From Pseudomonadota bacterium (lineage in GTDB: Bacteria; Desulfobacterota; BSN033; WVXP01; G020346125): 5,591 nt of DNA. This document shows, in pieces, positions 5,349 through 5,591 of the stretch. The position numbers and the translations under genes were made by a program. The notes beneath the pieces were generated by a model. The model was not told the origin of the DNA. It saw nothing but the letters and a program-made list of their open reading frames with translations, and ran no database searches. The DNA lies in NCBI GenBank assembly GCA_030608745.1, contig JAUWDQ010000175.1, positions 1 through 5,591 on the forward strand, written 5' to 3'. Within the stretch, counting starts at the first letter, position 1. Each line of letters begins with the position of its first letter.

Positions 5349-5496
5349 TTCGTAAAAAGTCAAGAATGGGACGGCAAAGTAAAAAGTTCCAAATGCAAGG
5401 CTTGCGAATCTTGAGGAATGAGGCGTACTTACAGTACGTCGCAATGACGAAAGATGAAGTGTAACGCTGCAGTTGGACTTTTTACGAAGCCGTCAA
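5349..5496. repeat. Inverted-repeat element, copy 2 (~148 bp)
   Basis: The better-preserved copy. Perfect 13-bp terminal inverted repeats TTCGTAAAAAGTC (5349-5361) and GACTTTTTACGAA (5476-5488) are present. A second arm sits inside the left end: GACGGC, three bases, GTAAAAAGT and then TCCAA (5370-5392). It pairs with the right end TTGGACTTTTTACGAA plus GCCGTC (5473-5494) with one bulge and two mismatches. The centre is a hairpin, GGCGTACT (5422-5429) with AGTACGTC (5433-5440), loop TAC. It lies in the convergent intergenic region, 23 bp from the stop of the right-edge gene. No transposase is encoded; if mobile, it would need one in trans. Confidence 0.85.
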
Positions 5497-5500
5497 TAGA

Positions 5501-5522
5501 TAAGTTGGGAATATCCAGCTTA
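5501..5522 (-). terminator. Weak hairpin at the end of the right-edge gene
   Basis: TAAGTTGG (5501-5508) and CCAGCTTA (5515-5522) form an 8-bp inverted repeat with a 6-nt loop. It includes the stop codon of the minus-strand partial gene. On the minus-strand transcript one pair is C-A, and the following TCTATT is only weakly U-rich, so termination is doubtful. Confidence 0.2.
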
Positions 5523-5591
5523 CTCAAAGAAGCCCCACCGTTTCATCAGGGCCAAGCCAAATGCCAAGCCTATGATCGAGATGCCGAAGCT
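5520..5591 (-). CDS. C-terminal fragment of a probable membrane protein
   Basis: The minus strand is open from the right edge to a TAA at 5522-5520, giving 23 residues. They read as a hydrophobic, Gly-rich segment (SFGISIIGLAFGLALM) followed by KRWGFFE. This looks like a last transmembrane helix with a short, positively charged cytoplasmic end. No family can be named from so little. The alternative is a chance open frame, since 24 codons is short, but the composition is that of a membrane helix and the orientation would make the region 4765-5519 a normal convergent intergenic space. Confidence 0.5.
   Translation of the reverse strand, partial: SFGISIIGLAFGLALMKRWGFFE

Noticed and set aside
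5229..5414. 61-codon plus-strand open frame ending in element copy 2
   Set aside because: Its C-terminal third (DDFVKS to KACES) is simply the translated left arm of the repeat, a typical spurious prediction.
5037..5444. 135-codon minus-strand open frame through the repeat-rich region
   Set aside because: It reads through the heptamer, octamer and element sequences and yields Leu/Pro/Ser-rich low-complexity peptide; no ribosome binding site or family resemblance.

Overview
The window looks like a piece of chromosome from an anaerobic, Gram-negative-type bacterium, most plausibly a member of the former Deltaproteobacteria (Desulfobacterota). This rests on indirect signs: a short EF-Ts, a clostridial-type 2[4Fe-4S] ferredoxin attached to a translation operon, and intergenic repeats of a kind I associate with such genomes. 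No rRNA or other firm phylogenetic marker is present, so the assignment is an inference.

Layout: (1) Positions 1-1522, minus strand: a two-gene phosphate uptake operon. A PhoU-like DUF47 protein (869-1522) is followed by a PiT-family phosphate permease, which starts at 825 and runs off the left edge. (2) Positions 1523-1789: a divergent intergenic region. It holds a likely promoter for the phosphate operon, a perfect 12-bp palindrome between its -35 and -10 boxes, and the first copy of a ~148-bp inverted-repeat element. (3) Positions 1790-4764, plus strand: rpsB (ribosomal protein S2), tsf (EF-Ts), pyrH (UMP kinase), frr (ribosome recycling factor) and a 56-aa ferredoxin with a TTG start. This is the classic conserved rpsB-tsf-pyrH-frr cluster with a redox gene added at the end. 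A good intrinsic terminator candidate lies at 4876-4921. (4) Positions 4922-5519: no convincing gene. It holds degenerate octamer and heptamer tandem repeats, an uncharacterised stretch, and the second copy of the ~148-bp element. (5) Positions 5520-5591, minus strand: the last 23 codons of a probable membrane protein that enters from the right edge.

How the genes work together: DUF47 proteins next to PiT permeases are generally taken to modulate low-affinity phosphate uptake. The plus-strand cluster supplies a ribosomal protein, an elongation factor, a recycling factor and the first step of pyrimidine nucleotide phosphorylation, which suits co-expression with growth rate. The ferredoxin is a low-potential electron carrier whose partner cannot be read from this window.

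No clearly new multi-gene system is visible. The most interesting signals are non-coding: the two copies of the nested inverted-repeat element, one of which sits in the divergent promoter region and may supply the phosphate operon's -35 box, and the palindrome inside that promoter. Smaller signals are the triple-ATG leader of the permease, the stem enclosing the pyrH start, and the ferredoxin's extended Shine-Dalgarno with a TTG start.
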